Part shown: in pieces, positions 10,683 to 20,188 of the stretch
Position numbering within the stretch: position 1 is the first letter of the stretch
Layout: the number at the start of each line of letters is the position of its first letter
Source: Sporisorium sorghi
Lineage: Eukaryota; Basidiomycota; Ustilaginomycetes; Ustilaginales; Ustilaginaceae
Assembly (NCBI GenBank): GCA_023212695.1
Contig: JALCCG010000035.1
Location: 51,512-115,511, forward strand
Direction of reading: 5' to 3'
DNA length: 64,000 bases
The notes under the pieces: generated by a model
What the model was told of the DNA's origin: nothing
The model's input: the letters and a program-made list of their open reading frames with translations, nothing else
Database searches by the model: none
Program-made: the position numbers and the translations under genes

Positions 10683-13600
10683 TCAGAGCTGCGCCGCGCC
10701 ACTCGCACCACCCATGATGGGCAGCCCGAACATCGTGGCTAGCTGTGCGAACTTGTCACCGTCCCCACTGCCACTCGACTCTCCCACCGCTCGCTCCCTA
10801 GCGCCCACCATGCGGTCCGCAGCCTGCGCCGCCATCGTGCGCCTCGCCTCCCGCACCCTGCGCTGGTGCACGCCGCAGCTGGCGCACTCGGCCTCCTCCT
10901 CGCCCAGGCACCGCTGGTGGTAGCTGTGCTTGCACATAAAGTGCACGCTCGGCAGGTCGAGCTGGCCGCCACACGCCGTGCATCTCGTCATCTGGAACAC
11001 GCGTGCTGTGGTGCTGTCCGTGAGCGACGAGATCTCGCGCAGCGCATCCTCGGTGCTCTGCCGGTACTCCATCCCCGCATTGGCGTCCTTTTCCGTGGCC
11101 AGCGACACCGACGAGACAGACGCGACCACAAAGTCGCGAATGAGCCCAACGTGCGTGTGCGGCGTCGACGAGAGCACCTGCACAATCTCGAGCGTCGACA
11201 TGAGCCCCTTGTCCCGAATCAGCGCGAGCATCGATAGCACGTCCGCCGTGTGTCGTTCAAGCAGCACGCGCGACGACACCAGGAACCGCAAAACCAGGTC
11301 GTACAGCTCCGGTCGTGCGCCTCCGTACCGGTGCACCGCCGCGACCACCTTGTGGCTCGCCTCGTGATCGTCTCCAGTGGTAGCCGCATCCATGTGCAGC
11401 CGCACCACCTCTTCGTACATACCCATGCGCTCGTACAGCAGGATGAGGCCCGGGTGGAACTCCTCCATTGCGCACAGCATCACTGCGTGGCTTGCGTCGT
11501 AGGGTAAGGTCGAGTGCTGCTCGAGTAAGCGCAGTGCGCGTAGCTTCTGCTGCTGTTCGCTGCCCCCCTCGCTCGATGAGGGCGCAGAGCAAAGGTACAG
11601 CTCGAGCAGCGTATTCCAGATCGACTTTTGGTCGAGCACCTCTTGATCTTCGTACCCATCCGCAGCACGGCCATCGGCGTCCAGCCCGAGCTCGCGCAGT
11701 GCGCGTTCCACGTCGTCCTCCCCTTCTCCTGCCTCCTGCTCGGTGTACGCAGGCGCACCACCACCCTTCTCCCCCTGCACCGCAGCAGCCAACTTGCCGT
11801 CAACGTGTGGCTCGGCGTCCATATCGACAACCTGACCCCACCGCGCCAGAGCGACGGTCTCGAGGAAACGCACAAAGTGCCGCGGATGCTGGATAAAGTG
11901 CGCAAAGTAGGTTCGTGGAGAAGGCACCGAGTACGCCTCCATCTTGTCCGTGTCATCCGCAACCGCACCGCTTGCGTCTGCTGCCTCGGCCAACGACACG
12001 TCGCCATCCACGTCGGCGGCGCCCGCTCTGACCGTGCTCGACGGGCGTGTTCCGTTCTTCGAGTTGGATCCTTCGCCACGGATGGAGTACGGCTCAGCGA
12101 TGGCCGTCGAGTTCCGCTGAGCTGGAGTCTGAGTGCCGCTCCCAGCGCGCGAGCCAGCAGCAGCAGAGTCGCTCGCGCCAGTATTGCCCGCCGTCGTCGC
12201 TTGCGCCTTCCCAAATCCGCCCACCTGGAGGTAGCTCAGGTAAGCTGCAGCGGCCGACTTGGCAGGAACCTTCTTGGCATCCCTCTCCACCTCTTGTTGC
12301 AGTCCAAACGCCTTCTGCGCCGCATCCGGATCCGGCCGAAACGCACCCGAGCACAACTCAATCAGCAGCTCCGTCGTCTCTTCCGGCAGTTCGGACAGCA
12401 GCGTCTTTGCGTACTGCGCCATGCTCGCGATCGCATCGTGCGCTTCCAGCCCTCTTACGTACAGCAACGCATCGGCGTAGTCCTTGGCGTCTTCGATCTG
12501 GATGCGCAGATACTCGCGGTGCTCGCCGTACCGCTTGGCGAGGTAGGCGGCGTGCCCAAAGTACCCTGCTTGGCGACACACCTGCATGGCGGTCTCCAGG
12601 TCGAACGGCAGCTCGTCCCTGTCCTCGGCTGCACCGTCGGCGTCGGCGCCGTCCTCGTCCGCATTCGCTGCAGACGCCCGTGCATGCGGCCGCTTGATAA
12701 ACTTGTCGAGCGACGCAACGTCCTTGAGCTTGGTGTAGCAGTTGAGCAGCAGCGTCGTGTGGTCCGAACTCGCCAGGTTCTGCGCGTGCAGCTCCTGCAA
12801 GTATGTCGTCAGATTCGTGATGCGCTGTGCGTCTAGGAAGCGGCGGATCACAAACGACGGCTGCGTGTGTCCGATAGTCTTGACGTACTGGGCCATGGCT
12901 CCGTCGTAGTCGCCCTTGTTGTACAGGTGGTCGCCGTAGCGTTGGTAGATGTCGCCCATCAACGCTTGCGTTCGAGCGAGCACGTCGGGGTTTGCAGCGC
13001 GCTGCATGTGCGACCGCGCCAAATTGACGGCCAGCAGGAAGAGACTCTTGCGGTAGAGCACTTCCAGTTTAGCCCGCAGCGGCTTTTCGTCCAACCTGGT
13101 CAGCTCGCCCGTATCGCTGAGCACGAGCACTTCGCCGGCTGATCCCACCCACGCCTCGCGGATGCCGGACTCAAACGTGCCCGTGAAAGCCACGAGCTTG
13201 TTGTCCAGGTCGAAGATGGTGATCTTGGCGATCTCGGCAGGTATCATCGACCCTTTCCGCGACGTGGGCGTGGTGAGCGGTGAATCGCGATTGCCGATCA
13301 AGTTTCTCGACGACGAAGCTGAGGACGTAGGGCTGTAGGGAGGAGAGACAATCACGACCTGTGACGCCGAGAGGTGGATAGAAGATTTGGGGCCTTCATA
13401 CGCAAAGCACGCCTCTCGCCCTTCCTGACCAATCACGTAGATGGCCTCGTCGCGTGCAATCACCATCTTGCCGGCCGAGCCCAGGCTGCTCTGAGCTTGC
13501 ATCTGCGAATCTGGCACGCCCACACCGATCGCAGCTGTTGATGCGATAGCAGACCGAGGCGGGATCACAGCTGCACAGCCGAGCGCGCCTCCAACATCGT

Positions 13601-14831
13601 CGAGCACAGCCGGACTGCCACCTGCGCCCTTGCCAACGACGACGTAGCGCAGCACGCGCGAAAGCGTGACGATGAACAGGTGGACGGCCGAGGGCGGCCG
13701 TGTCGTTGATTCCGGCTGAGCTGCCACCACGAGGTTGGCATTGGCAGCATTTCGAGGATCTCGCGTGCGACCTGCTGCGCCCTTGCGCCCTTTGGATCCG
13801 TGCAGCGCTCTTGGCTCGTATGCTGGTGCCACCGCTGGTGATGCGCTGTTGAGCTTGTTGCCATTGCTGGCGGCTGTCGAGCTGGCTGGGATGAAAGCAG
13901 CCTCTGAGAAACCGAGTGCAGTTACTGGCTCATGCGATGCTCCCGAGTCTGAGCTGGTAGGCTGGAAGACGACCTTGAATTTGGGCAGTGCAGTCGCAGG
14001 TGCCGGTCTCGCAGTAGAGGTGGGTGAAGCAATGCCAGCATTACTGGCAGCCGCCATGAGCGCCGACTCGAGACCACGAATCAACAGCACTGTTCCGTCA
14101 GCCAAGGCGACCGAGAGGTAGGAGAGCAAAGGCGTATGCGAGATGGCTGCGATGGGATGGGGTCGACTGCCGTGCTGCACTTTGGCTTCTGCCAGCAGAC
14201 GCGGCATCCAGGACACGTTTTGTGCTGTCGTCGCTGCAGAGCCGTTGGATTGGGCTGTGGCGGTGGCGGTGTCCTGACGCGATGGGTTGCGTCCGTTGCG
14301 TAGATCCCAGATGCGCAAGATAGGGAAGCGAGAGCTGTCCTCTTCGCCGAGCGTCACCACCCTGCCTCGAGCATCGCACGACAGGTGGGTGACGCGACCT
14401 GCAGCACCCGCTGACGAGAAGGCGTCCCACGTTGCGAGCTCGTGATACGTCTCTGGATCGAGCACCTTGACCTTGCCCTGTATAGTGCCCACGAGCGTAC
14501 ATGGCTGCTTACGCACTGTCTTGGATGGCTTGGCGGTGTTTGAGGTGGATGTTGAAGGATGCGCATCAAACTGCAACGAAGAGTTTGAGTTTGGATCTGT
14601 GCCAGCATTGTTGGAGAGAGCAGAAGCCACAGGACGGATTGGACACTGGCAGACGGCGGCCACCTCGTTTGGATTGCGCAGCGCAGAGGGAGCTTTGGTA
14701 AAGTCGTCGACATCGCGCACGGGAGACGACTCGAAGAAGGAGAATTGACGCCATGCTGGACCGGCGGCTGCGGTCGCTGCTGCAGCTGCCGCGGCTGCTG
14801 AGCCAATCTCTACTGCGGGCGTCGATGGCAT
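10683..14831 (-). CDS. VPS11: Vacuolar sorting protein VPS11/PEP5, HOPS/CORVET RING subunit
   Basis: This is a core subunit of the HOPS and CORVET tethering complexes, which act in endosome and vacuole fusion. The single exon encodes 1382 residues. The start is the ATG at 14831 (MPSTPAVEIGS); upstream in-frame codons lack an ATG. The N-terminal WQFxFFE signature is present (WRQFSFFESSPVRDVDD) and opens a beta-propeller-like half. The middle has clathrin-heavy-chain-type repeats (RYGDHLYNKGDYDGAMAQY, AYLAKRYGEHREYLRIQ). A C-terminal RING at about 1284-1319 (CTAC, CKHSYHQRC, CASC) matches known Vps11. The protein is longer than yeast Pep5 (1029 aa), because of Ala/Ser-rich insertions in the propeller and between the repeats (for example GSRAGSGTQTPAQRN). 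Confidence 0.95.
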   Translation of the reverse strand: MPSTPAVEIGSAAAAAAAATAAAGPAWRQFSFFESSPVRDVDDFTKAPSALRNPNEVAAVCQCPIRPVASALSNNAGTDPNSNSSLQFDAHPSTSTSNTAKPSKTVRKQPCTLVGTIQGKVKVLDPETYHELATWDAFSSAGAAGRVTHLSCDARGRVVTLGEEDSSRFPILRIWDLRNGRNPSRQDTATATAQSNGSAATTAQNVSWMPRLLAEAKVQHGSRPHPIAAISHTPLLSYLSVALADGTVLLIRGLESALMAAASNAGIASPTSTARPAPATALPKFKVVFQPTSSDSGASHEPVTALGFSEAAFIPASSTAASNGNKLNSASPAVAPAYEPRALHGSKGRKGAAGRTRDPRNAANANLVVAAQPESTTRPPSAVHLFIVTLSRVLRYVVVGKGAGGSPAVLDDVGGALGCAAVIPPRSAIASTAAIGVGVPDSQMQAQSSLGSAGKMVIARDEAIYVIGQEGREACFAYEGPKSSIHLSASQVVIVSPPYSPTSSASSSRNLIGNRDSPLTTPTSRKGSMIPAEIAKITIFDLDNKLVAFTGTFESGIREAWVGSAGEVLVLSDTGELTRLDEKPLRAKLEVLYRKSLFLLAVNLARSHMQRAANPDVLARTQALMGDIYQRYGDHLYNKGDYDGAMAQYVKTIGHTQPSFVIRRFLDAQRITNLTTYLQELHAQNLASSDHTTLLLNCYTKLKDVASLDKFIKRPHARASAANADEDGADADGAAEDRDELPFDLETAMQVCRQAGYFGHAAYLAKRYGEHREYLRIQIEDAKDYADALLYVRGLEAHDAIASMAQYAKTLLSELPEETTELLIELCSGAFRPDPDAAQKAFGLQQEVERDAKKVPAKSAAAAYLSYLQVGGFGKAQATTAGNTGASDSAAAGSRAGSGTQTPAQRNSTAIAEPYSIRGEGSNSKNGTRPSSTVRAGAADVDGDVSLAEAADASGAVADDTDKMEAYSVPSPRTYFAHFIQHPRHFVRFLETVALARWGQVVDMDAEPHVDGKLAAAVQGEKGGGAPAYTEQEAGEGEDDVERALRELGLDADGRAADGYEDQEVLDQKSIWNTLLELYLCSAPSSSEGGSEQQQKLRALRLLEQHSTLPYDASHAVMLCAMEEFHPGLILLYERMGMYEEVVRLHMDAATTGDDHEASHKVVAAVHRYGGARPELYDLVLRFLVSSRVLLERHTADVLSMLALIRDKGLMSTLEIVQVLSSTPHTHVGLIRDFVVASVSSVSLATEKDANAGMEYRQSTEDALREISSLTDSTTARVFQMTRCTACGGQLDLPSVHFMCKHSYHQRCLGEEEAECASCGVHQRRVREARRTMAAQAADRMVGARERAVGESSGSGDGDKFAQLATMFGLPIMGGASGAAQL

Positions 14832-15121
14832 CGTCGTAGATGATGTTAGGAGATGGATGTCGTGAGTGACAAGGTTGTAGGAGAGCTGTTTGGTGATCTG
14901 TGCATCCGCTGCGTGCGCCTGAAAGCCCGAATTTTGTGGAGCAGATGCAGCACTCGGTCTAACATGCAAGATTTTTTTTTTTTTTTCTTTCCCATGGCCA
15001 TCTCATGCTGTCGTCTACCAGCTCAAAGGAACAGCTTCATCTTGCGTGCCAAAGAGAAGCGATGGATGTGAATGCGTGCATGCTTAGTATGTACATCTGC
15101 CTGCCTGCCTGCCTGCGCACC

Positions 15122-17566
15122 CTAGTTGAGATCGCCACCAAGCCAAGCAAACACCAAAAACGCAACGCCGTACGGTGTCGCCAGCCGCTTTAGCGCCCAC
15201 ACGGCCCTCCCACTCGCCCAGGCCCTCGTGCCCTCCTTCTGCAGTCGTACACTGCTCACTGGCTTGACCTTGTCCGCCGCCGCACCTCGCGTCGCCGTCG
15301 CCGCCGGGGACGCTAGACTAAAATTGACCGGATTGTTCTTGATCCAATTCCTCTTCAGCTTGGCCTCTGGAGAATCAGCGGCTCTTCTGCGCGATGCGAG
15401 CGACAGCAGCAGCGTACGTTGCGCCACCGTGCTCACTTTATCTGCAATCGCCGTCGTCGCAGCTGACGTGGAAGAAGCAGGCCGCAGATGTTGATCCACC
15501 CCAGCAGCGGTGCGGACGACTTTGTTGTCGAGCACCTGCTTAGGGATCTCTGGCAGGAAGGGCGCGATGAAGTACGTGTGCAGCAGGAGCAGCGGGATCG
15601 AGGCTTGGGATGGGTCGAGGCCTCCCGCGTGGAGTCGGTCGAGTTTCGCCGTCGACTGCGCATGTTCGATGAGCAGTGTCAGGAAGCCAGGACGCGTTGC
15701 GAGCGAGGGTGTGGGTCGAGACGTTGTGCGTTTTGGCTTTGGTGGTGAATCTTGCTCTGTCGATGATGAGGGTGATGCGGCTTTGAGCGCTTTGCGGTCG
15801 AGCAGCGCGCGCGAGCTGGTGAGCATCGGCGTGGCTGTGCCGCTCACTCCTTGAGTTGGCCACTTGTCCAGCCCAGCAACACGGCGCAGCGGATGCGGCG
15901 GGCGCGCGATCATGGCGCGTTCAAAGATCCTCGACATTCGGGTGCCCCAAGAGTTCTCGGCGCGCAAGACAAGGAAGTCCGGTCGTCGTCGAAACGTTCT
16001 CGGGCCCAGCTGGATCGCCCTTGCAGCTGCGCTGGCTCTTGCGCCCCTAACAGCCGATCTTCCCACCGTGCTGAAACCCGTCGCCGCATCAGTTGGAGCA
16101 GAGTGGGTGCGCGCCGATGCAGCGCGCGTCCAAGGCGGCGGACGATAGCCAGGTTCGCGTTTGCCCTGCTCCCATTGCTTGCGCCCTTGCCAGATGACGA
16201 CGCGCATCAGCTCGAACGGTCGGCCGACGAGCTCGTACGAGAAGGCACCCACCGCACCGCCGACGAGCAGGATGATAACGGCGACCACACGCCCTTGCAC
16301 GGTGCGAGACTGGTTGTAGCTGACGTCGGCGTCGGGTACGGATGCCTGACCTTGGCGTATCCAGCGGCCCACCTGGCGCGCGTCCTCGATGTGCACGTCT
16401 GCGTCACTGGTGAGTGCGTGGTCGCTCTTGCGCCTTGCGACCACGTTGGATGCATCATCTTGGGTCTGCGAACTGCCACGCGGTCGGACCATGCCCAAGC
16501 CGCGCGCGTTGAACCACGCACTGAGGCGGTCCACCGAGGTGGACGCGAAAAACGCACACCTCCTCGAAACCTCAAAGATGAAGAAGAAGCTGCCAAACCC
16601 CACGCTGTCGCGGATCAGCGATAGCACGAGCCCGGAGCCGTGCACGCCGCCACGCCAGCGCTTGAGCCGCTTCTCCCACTCGCGCCTCTTTTCTGGCGAC
16701 ATTGTCAGTCTTTGCGCGACACTGGCATTGCTGTTGCTCGCGTTGCGGATAGACGTCGTCGCCGGCTCGATCAAACGAGTGAGGAGAGTAGGCTTGGGAG
16801 CGCGCTTGGACCGTTCGATCGTCTCGTTCTGCACGTCTTGCACGAGCTTGTCGCGTGCCAGAGCCGGGGCGAAGGGCAGAATGGCTGCACGTAGGATAGC
16901 ACGCCAAGAGATGGTGGTGATCGGGTGATGCGACGCAGTACCACCACGACGATGTCGATCAGGACCATCGACGTTTCGCTGAATGACATAGCGCACGTTA
17001 TCCAGCGGCGCCGAGAGGAAACACTGCGCCGCGCCCGCCACGGCCCCCGACGCCGTCACGATCCACAGCGGCGTCCATTTGGGCTTTGCCTGGTCGTCGC
17101 CATCATCACTGACCTCGTGCTGGGTACGTCCGTCTCGCTCGAGGCGCTTGCGCTTCGACTTTGCGAGGAGCCGACTCTCGGTGATGCTATACGCCTCGAA
17201 CAGCGTGAAGCCGATAGCGGTGTTGAAGAGGAGCGGCGGGAGCAGCAGGTGTGGCAAGAAGTTGGAGTTTTCTCGACGCAGAAGTGTGCGGAGATAGCGT
17301 AGACTTAAAGTGTGGCCCTCGCGCTTGGCCATGGCCTCCAAGATGGTCCACGATGAGAGCTTGACGGGGCGAAAGAGCCGGACGGGGCGTTTGAAGAGGA
17401 AGGCGAGCGTGCCAAAGAGGGCGCGGATGATGGCGCCTCCAAACGACTCTTGGCGTGTCGGTTCGCGGGATTTTGACGTCGAGTTGCGACGCTTTGCTAC
17501 CTTGTTGGAGGAGGCATTGTCGATCGTGCAAGAAGGACCGGCACTTGTCGAGGCGGGCGACGACAT
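15122..17566 (-). CDS. Divergent mitochondrial-carrier-like protein
   Basis: The single exon encodes 814 residues, starting at ATG 17566 (MSSPASTSAGPSC). Two segments carry the solute-carrier signature Px[DE]xx[RK]: PLDNVRYVIQ, after GAVAGAAQCFLSA, and RPFELMRVVIWQ, after GAVGAFSYELVG. Each sits at the end of a hydrophobic helix, as in mitochondrial carriers. Ordinary carriers are about 300 residues with three such repeats. This one is far longer, with long basic Ser/Arg-rich linkers, and I see only two clear repeats. The N-terminal half also has helices (LLLPPLLFNTAIGFTLFEAYSI), and a C-terminal AVWALKRLATPYGVAFLVFAW helix ends the protein. The substrate cannot be inferred. The assignment rests on the two motifs only. 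Confidence 0.7.
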   Translation of the reverse strand: MSSPASTSAGPSCTIDNASSNKVAKRRNSTSKSREPTRQESFGGAIIRALFGTLAFLFKRPVRLFRPVKLSSWTILEAMAKREGHTLSLRYLRTLLRRENSNFLPHLLLPPLLFNTAIGFTLFEAYSITESRLLAKSKRKRLERDGRTQHEVSDDGDDQAKPKWTPLWIVTASGAVAGAAQCFLSAPLDNVRYVIQRNVDGPDRHRRGGTASHHPITTISWRAILRAAILPFAPALARDKLVQDVQNETIERSKRAPKPTLLTRLIEPATTSIRNASNSNASVAQRLTMSPEKRREWEKRLKRWRGGVHGSGLVLSLIRDSVGFGSFFFIFEVSRRCAFFASTSVDRLSAWFNARGLGMVRPRGSSQTQDDASNVVARRKSDHALTSDADVHIEDARQVGRWIRQGQASVPDADVSYNQSRTVQGRVVAVIILLVGGAVGAFSYELVGRPFELMRVVIWQGRKQWEQGKREPGYRPPPWTRAASARTHSAPTDAATGFSTVGRSAVRGARASAAARAIQLGPRTFRRRPDFLVLRAENSWGTRMSRIFERAMIARPPHPLRRVAGLDKWPTQGVSGTATPMLTSSRALLDRKALKAASPSSSTEQDSPPKPKRTTSRPTPSLATRPGFLTLLIEHAQSTAKLDRLHAGGLDPSQASIPLLLLHTYFIAPFLPEIPKQVLDNKVVRTAAGVDQHLRPASSTSAATTAIADKVSTVAQRTLLLSLASRRRAADSPEAKLKRNWIKNNPVNFSLASPAATATRGAAADKVKPVSSVRLQKEGTRAWASGRAVWALKRLATPYGVAFLVFAWLGGDLN

Positions 17567-17850
17567 TGTGAGCTGGAATGAATGCACTACCTCGACTCGG
17601 GCCGTTGAGAGGATGAGCGACTTGAGGTGAATGCGATTGTTCAAGTCATGTCGAGAAGAGGTGGACTGTGCTGTCGATAGAGCGCGAGGTGTTGGTGGTT
17701 GGTGCTCAGGGTGTCTCTGGCATGCACGATGATCGACACGCACGAGCGCCCATTTGAATCCCTCGAAAACCTGCCAATGCATCGCCAAAATCCAAGTTTG
17801 GTTCCATCATCATCATCACCATCATCATCACCTCAACATACTCATCCAGC
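17567..17850. promoter_or_regulatory. Divergent promoter with CAT repeats
   Basis: This 284-base divergent spacer separates the carrier-like gene and the JTB-like gene. It contains a (CAT)n microsatellite at about 17806-17833. No TATA box is evident. Confidence 0.5.
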
Positions 17851-18696
17851 ATGCGCCGCACAATACGTCGCAAACCATCCAAACTGGCTCTTACGCTATC
17901 GCTCTTCTTTCTCGGCTCATTCGCTTCTTCAGCACACCTCGACCGCCGATCATGGCGACCCGACAGCGAGCTTCCCGGCGCGCCCTTCGTCCTCGGCGAC
18001 GGCAAGAATCAAGGTTCCAAAGTGAAAGGTTACGAGGGCGAGTGGCCGCTCTGGTCATCGTTCCGCACCATCAACTCGGCCCAAGTCGCTGGCTCGTCCA
18101 CTGCGCCCGCAGCATCTTCGTCCGTGTCGAGCAACGCGACAATGCACGTATGTGCACCGATTGGCGAGTGCGAGCCGTGTCCTGACGACGTTATCCACCT
18201 GCCCTACTGCCGACCGTACAACAACCGCCGCCGCGTCGCCTGCAGCCCCGTGAGCGACGCCAACAACACCACAGCCATCCAAGCCGCCCTCCGCTCTGCC
18301 ACCACCGCCTCCAACCCGGCAGCGCTGCTCGGCTACGAAGCGTGCGGCAAGTCGGCCAAGCACGAAGCGCGCGACTACTTTGAGATGATCGTAAGTCACC
18401 CTTCTCCACCTTTCAACTTTGCTTCAATTGCACAGCGCATGCTGACACGAATTTGTTGCCGTGCTGATGCGAAACAGGCGGTGATCGCGAGCATTGCCAT
18501 TTTCTCCGTGTGGGCGTTTGTGCAGCGGCAGAAGCTGCTGTTTAGGCGACAGAACCTGCAGCTACAGTCGAGGGTGACGGGGGCGAGCAGGACGAGCAGA
18601 ATGCCGCAGCCGATGTCGCCTGCCAAGGCGAGGGCGGTTAAGGGGCACAGGAAGATGCGCAGTGCGCGATTGGCGGGTGGTTCAATCTCGCGTTGA
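17851..18696 (+). CDS. JTB-like type I membrane protein
   Basis: Two exons, 17851-18390 and 18478-18696, give 252 residues. The 87-base intron (GTAAGT ... AACAG) has a length divisible by three and no stop, so unspliced message would also be open. Residues 1-28 are a signal peptide (LALTLSLFFLGSFASSA). The lumenal part has a Cys cluster (CAPIGECEPCPDDVIHLPYC, RRRVACSP, YEACGKSAKHEARDYFEMI). One membrane helix at the exon junction (AVIASIAIFSVWAFV) is followed by QRQKLLFRRQ and a basic tail. This order of Cys-x2-Cys cluster, C-x-S pair, acidic/aromatic linker, helix and RQRQ-like cytosolic start matches the JTB (jumping translocation breakpoint) family. That assignment is from pattern memory. 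The role of the family in fungi is unclear to me. Confidence 0.6.
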   Translation: MRRTIRRKPSKLALTLSLFFLGSFASSAHLDRRSWRPDSELPGAPFVLGDGKNQGSKVKGYEGEWPLWSSFRTINSAQVAGSSTAPAASSSVSSNATMHVCAPIGECEPCPDDVIHLPYCRPYNNRRRVACSPVSDANNTTAIQAALRSATTASNPAALLGYEACGKSAKHEARDYFEMIVSHPSPPFNFASIAQRMLTRICCRADAKQAVIASIAIFSVWAFVQRQKLLFRRQNLQLQSRVTGASRTSRMPQPMSPAKARAVKGHRKMRSARLAGGSISR

Positions 18697-18796
18697 AGCC
18701 AACTCAGGACACACACAGCTCAGTGCAATGGCACGGCATGGGGTCATTACAATCACATTGCGACTTGCAACCCATTTGCGAGACCATGCTGCCACT

Positions 18797-19445
18797 TTAG
18801 GCAGTGCGAGCGGTAGCAGCGTCACGACCGACCTCAATCTCGCCCATGCGCGCCGCACCCGTGCCGGACTCGGTGCCCGTACTCCTGCCCACGGTCTCCA
18901 GGATCTCATCCGCACCCCGTGCGCCCGTACTCCTCTGCGCCTCTCCTACAGCAGTGTGGCTAGCGGAGCCGGCCGAGGTAGCCGCGAGCTTGCGCAAATC
19001 CGGCTGGTGCTTGCCAAACTCTTTGTTGCGCTGCTCTTGCATCTGATCGCGAGCTTCGGCGCCCGGGGTGGCAATGCCCTGCTCGGCGCCGTTGAGCTGG
19101 CCGAAGCCGAGCTCTGCAGCTGAACCGGAAGCGGGGGGCCCAGACGGGATCGAGTCGCCCTCGGCGCGCGCCTGGGCCAGCTCGCGGCGCGCGTCGCGCT
19201 CGGCGCCGATCTCGGACCCCAGAGCCGCAGTGCCCGAGGGTGCAGATGCACCGCCTTTGTTAGGGCCTGCCGAGGAGCCTGGGAGGGCGTGCGAGTGGCG
19301 GTCTTGCTGCAGCTCGGCCTGTGGATGCGCAAAGTGAGCAGGTGTGCACTTGTAAGTTCAAAGGTCTAAGGAAAAGGTGAGGACGTCAACGAGAGCGGGA
19401 CGGACTACGTACAACAGAGTGGGCGGCGGCTTCGGCGCGAGTCAT
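18797..19445 (-). CDS. Small hydrophilic protein, unknown function
   Basis: I read two exons, 19445-19413 (MTRAEAAAHSV) and 19318-18797, giving 184 residues; the 94-base intron (GTACGT ... CACAG) is phase 0. The protein is Ala/Gly/Glu-rich with no hydrophobic segment (AELQQDRHSHALPGSS, EIGAERDARRELAQARAEGD, DQMQEQRNKEFGKHQPDL). The tail is Gly/Thr-rich (GRSTGTESGTGAARMGE). The composition resembles small stress-associated disordered proteins of basidiomycetes, but I cannot name a family. A TATA box about 140 bases upstream fits a regulated gene. It converges with the JTB-like gene, 100 bases apart. Confidence 0.7.
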
Positions 19446-20188
19446 GTTTGCGTACTGTATGTCCGGTTTGGTCTTCGTTGGAAGCTTGGTGGTGTCGAGT
19501 GTCTCGACAAGCCGAGTATCACAGATGAAAGGATGGTGTTGATGAGTTCAAGAAGAAAAGAGGTCAGCACACAGTGAGGTCGGCTTATATACTCTCTCGA
19601 CCCGGCTCAACAGCGGAGCCTGTCTAATCCGACAGTATCGAGCTCCGTGCAGCTCAACGGACACCCGTCACTTGCTGCTGCTGCTGCTGCTGCTGCTGCG
19701 TTGCCTCTCTGCTTCATATTGCACAAGTGCAGCGAGGCACGATGGCGCAATGCAGCACGCACGGCTGACACACTTGCTGCTCTTCACTCACTCACACACC
19801 CCAATCCTCGCTCCCTCTGTCTACCATTCGTCACACGACCCGAGAAGTCTGACACAGTATGACGAGCCCAACCCGCTTGCTTGTGCTTGCTTGCGTCGAG
19901 TGACTTCACACTTCGGCTACGCTCACCGCCTCCACCACAAACGTGACCGATGAATCATCATCCTGTCAAAAAACCATTTTCTTTCAAGGGTCCACTCGGC
20001 ATCATCGTGACTGATGATCTCCCGTTTCCGAGCCCCAAGAATTCGCCGACACCGGGTTTGACGTCAAACGAAGCGCTCCCAGCAGCAGCAGCAGCAGCAG
20101 CAGCAGCACTTCAAACCCATTCGAATCGCGGTGTATAAAAGTACAGTAAATTTACAGTCAAGCTCGATTCCGTAGAGCGGTGGTGGTG
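19446..20188. other. Intergenic with CTG and CAG repeats and a palindrome
   Basis: No gene is seen. It carries (CTG)n at about 19673-19699, (CAG)n at about 20081-20106, a TATAAAA at 20134-20140 on the plus strand with no gene behind it, and the palindromic element TACAGTAAATTTACAGT at 20142-20158 beside the YME2 stop codon. Confidence 0.6.
19585..19591 (-). promoter_or_regulatory. TATA box of the small hydrophilic protein gene
   Basis: On the minus strand this reads TATATAA within GTATATAAGCCG, about 140 bases before the ATG at 19445, a usual spacing for a TATA box plus short leader. Confidence 0.55.

Noticed and set aside
14830..14969. Upstream extension of VPS11
   Set aside because: The extra codons begin with a non-ATG codon, and the ATG at 14831 precedes the conserved WRQFSFFE start.
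20134..20140. TATAAAA as a promoter on the plus strand
   Set aside because: No plus-strand gene follows; the box lies just past the YME2 stop codon.
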